Assembly (NCBI RefSeq): GCF_032884065.1
Contig: NC_088872.1
Span: 11,226,609-11,290,608, forward strand
Direction: 5' to 3'
From: Artemia franciscana
Lineage: Eukaryota; Arthropoda; Branchiopoda; Anostraca; Artemiidae
Length of the DNA: 64,000 nucleotides
The notes under the pieces are model-generated. The model ran no database searches and had not been told where the DNA came from. It saw only the letters and a program-made list of their open reading frames with translations. Positions 61,861 to 64,000 of the stretch are shown one piece after another. A program made the position numbers and the translations under genes. Within the stretch, counting starts at the first letter, position 1, and each line of letters begins with the position of its first letter.

Positions 61861-62169
61861 GATCCATGCACTAAACAGTGCAGTTTTTTTCAATGCAAGG
61901 TTTTCCACGTCGTGTGCCTGCACCATTATCACTGAATGCGGATCTCACAGTGAAATTCCTCTTCTTTCTAGATTGTGTTCGGACCTTAAACTTCAGTTGA
62001 CTGTAACTAAACTACAAAAAATCAAGCGTATTGCCCTTCGTAGTCACAACTACTCAGACTGTTTTATCCTCAGACTTTAGTTGATTTTTTTCGAACAATA
62101 TTATTATTACAAGTATTATTATATTTTAATGTTAAATATCATTATTTAATAATCAATATGATAACAATA
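61861..62169. other. Unassigned, no gene seen
   Basis: No supported feature; ends in AT-rich sequence at 62095-62170. Confidence 0.4.
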
Positions 62170-62920
62170 TAATAGAAAATTCTCCCCCTAGAAATTCCCC
62201 TCCCTCCAGCAGATAATTCGTCCCCTCTTCACCCGAAAAAAATATATGCATTCTTCCCAATAACAGATACTATATGTAAACAATGGACAAATCGTATAAA
62301 TTAAAGATCTTTCCTCAGGGGCTGTTGGAGAACATGTTATCTCCAAAGGCATAGTTATTAGACCTTTCAACTATGCTGAGCAAAATGGCTATCTCAAAAT
62401 TTTGATCGAATGATTTTGGAAAAAAGGGGACGTGGGAGGGGGCCTGGTTGCCCTCCCATCTTTTTAATCACCTAAGAAGGGAACTATAAATTTTAATTTC
62501 CAATCGAATGAGCCCTCTCCCGATGTTCTAGGACCAATAGGTCGATACTATCACCTTTTGAAAAAAATAAACAAATAAATAGGCATCTGTGATGTTTCTT
62601 GTGGCCAAAAATTTGCAGATAGGAGCTTGTACCCTCCACAGTAGGGTTTTCTAATACGCTGAATCTGATTGTGTGATTTTCATTAAAATTATTTGACTTT
62701 TGGGAGTGTTTCCCTTTTTTCAAAAATTATGTAAATTTTCCCAGGCTTGTAGTGTAGTATTGATAATACTAAACTTACTGAAACTTATATATTTGGAATC
62801 AGCATAATAAATAATTTCTTGGTATATCTATCGGTATCAAAATTCTGCTTTTTAGACTTTCGGTTACCATTGAGCTGCGTTGCTGCTTACTTACAGTTTG
62901 TTACCACAAACTGTTTGATC
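62170..62920 (-). mobile_element. Repeat family A, left-half copy (h)
   Basis: In reverse it begins GATCAAACAGTTTGTGGTAA; the hairpin is CAGTTTGT/ACAAACTG, still perfectly paired but changed on both sides relative to other copies. The body is diverged and stops before the inner hairpin; the palindromic half is missing. Confidence 0.8.
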
Positions 62921-64000
62921 AGTCTTCTGATTAATGATGAATCTGATTACCTTGGAAAGCACTGTTGGAAGAGAAATAGTCTTTAATGATTAGCTTTGTA
63001 GCTTTTTTTTATCTATATCAAATTAATGCTGTCCTTATAAAAATATTAACCGTTTTTAATGCTTATAATTCGTTTTATCTGTTTACATGTTCGAATATAG
63101 CTTACTTGATACCATATTTAGTCCTTGTTTTGGGCGTCACCTGTCGCTTTTTGCTGCCACGTCTCTTTGATTGATCGGTTTAAACTTGATTTGGGCTTAA
63201 CACAATCTAATGTATTTTACTGTCCCCGTCTCTAAATTGGTGGTTTTAGGACGATGCCCTGGACAGTTTCCAGAAGAAAAGAAAAAAACACCAGTTTTTT
63301 TTTTTTTTTTTTTTTTGTTCCCGAAGTTGCTCCTCATATTTACTAGTTCTGTTATACTTGCTGCTCTTGATCTATTATCTTTTGCTATTTTATAGGCACT
63401 TTTTTCAAGATTATTGTCTATCAGGGTCACTAGTATAAAATTGGGGGGGGGGTAGATTGGATGTTTTTTTTCTTGCTTTATTTGAGGAAATCACATGTAC
63501 TCGTACCTATAATTTCAAACATATCTTTAGCCCTTGCAATGGTAATGAATCTATCTTCAAAAACCTCCAAGACAAAAAATCTTAGTGAAAGTTTTTGCCG
63601 CCCGATCCCAATTTAAATTTAACGTCTTCAAAAATCTTGTCAAAGCTAAGAGAGGCCTATATAGTTCAAGAGTCGACAGAAACAGATCAGTTTTCTTTGG
63701 TAAACCTTTGCCTTTATAGTATTATATGGCTCATCTTTCACTGTCATTTTCAATTGACTTGGGAAAATCGGCTTTAACTTAGCCCTCCCCACTCCCTCCA
63801 TGAATTGTGACGAAATTACACCACTGGTGTTGATGTGGGCTTTTCAGACCTAGTTCTTGGCATCTCAATTTTCCGCTTTTGTCGCAGAAGTCTGACGTTT
63901 AAATCTGCGGAGAACATGGATCATTCCCCAATCTCGTTTTTCTTTATCTATAGGTGTAACTGTAGCGTTTCTTGCGCATTAAACATCGTATGCATCACTG
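62921..64000. other. Unassigned stretch to the window end
   Basis: A 23-T run at about 63295-63317 and a G run at about 63443. 63430-63830 ends with TGTGACGAAATTACACCACTGG, similar in style to repeat G. No gene supported. Confidence 0.35.

Noticed and set aside
61626-61932. Two minus frames with a repeated RSEEPRAHMV peptide
   Set aside because: They are produced by the 31-33-bp minisatellite at the end of family C and stay open only because of the unit sequence.

Overview
The window is AT-rich eukaryotic DNA dominated by transposable elements and simple repeats. It has long (TA)n tracts, several decayed LINE reverse transcriptases, a Helitron remnant, GT-AG splice sites around candidate exons, and one long open frame. 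Nothing looks bacterial: there are no operons, ribosome-binding sites or CRISPR arrays. The repeat mix and one exon faintly like an arthropod chemosensory protein suggest an arthropod, perhaps a crustacean. That is inference; no marker in the window fixes the species.

Layout. 1-13 kb: LINE relics (1-563 and 8.3 kb, 10.2 kb on +; 4.4-4.8 kb and 11.7-12.9 kb on -), a tRNA-derived SINE-like relic, a first copy of repeat family A (6.0-7.8 kb), and a small well-bounded exon at 1391-1507 (-). 13-16 kb: tandem 280-bp units (family B) joined to a second repeat (E). 18.1-21.5 kb: two adjacent jockey/CR1-like LINE copies on -, the first nearly intact through its RT domain but inactivated. 22-25 kb: a 348-bp-period duplication and a possible first coding exon at 23344-23424 (+). 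25.7-29.2 kb: two family A elements tail to tail. 35-37.4 kb: tandem Helitron helicase ends, each followed by a (TA)n tract, with a 15-bp hairpin and a tRNA-like sequence. 38.8-53.1 kb: family C, several more family A copies, a B+E copy, and a decayed three-exon gene (43.6-45.6 kb, -). 54.6-58.7 kb: the main gene, one 4.1-kb open exon for a large, probably disordered protein that I do not recognise. 59.5-62.9 kb: further family A and C copies.

The most unusual signal is family A, a 1.7-kb element. It starts with an 8-bp-stem hairpin and ends in a palindrome of about 300 bp with arms of about 128 nt. A recurring GTAAGGAGC word marks its module edges. Copies differ from one another in the arms, yet within a copy the two arms match each other, so the arms are homogenised within each copy. 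In one copy the 43-nt loop is inverted. Families A and B share an internal module. Together, family A copies and fragments cover roughly a sixth of the window.

The genes do not form a pathway. Host coding sequence is sparse: one strong gene exon, a few isolated candidate exons, and one pseudogene broken by frameshifts.
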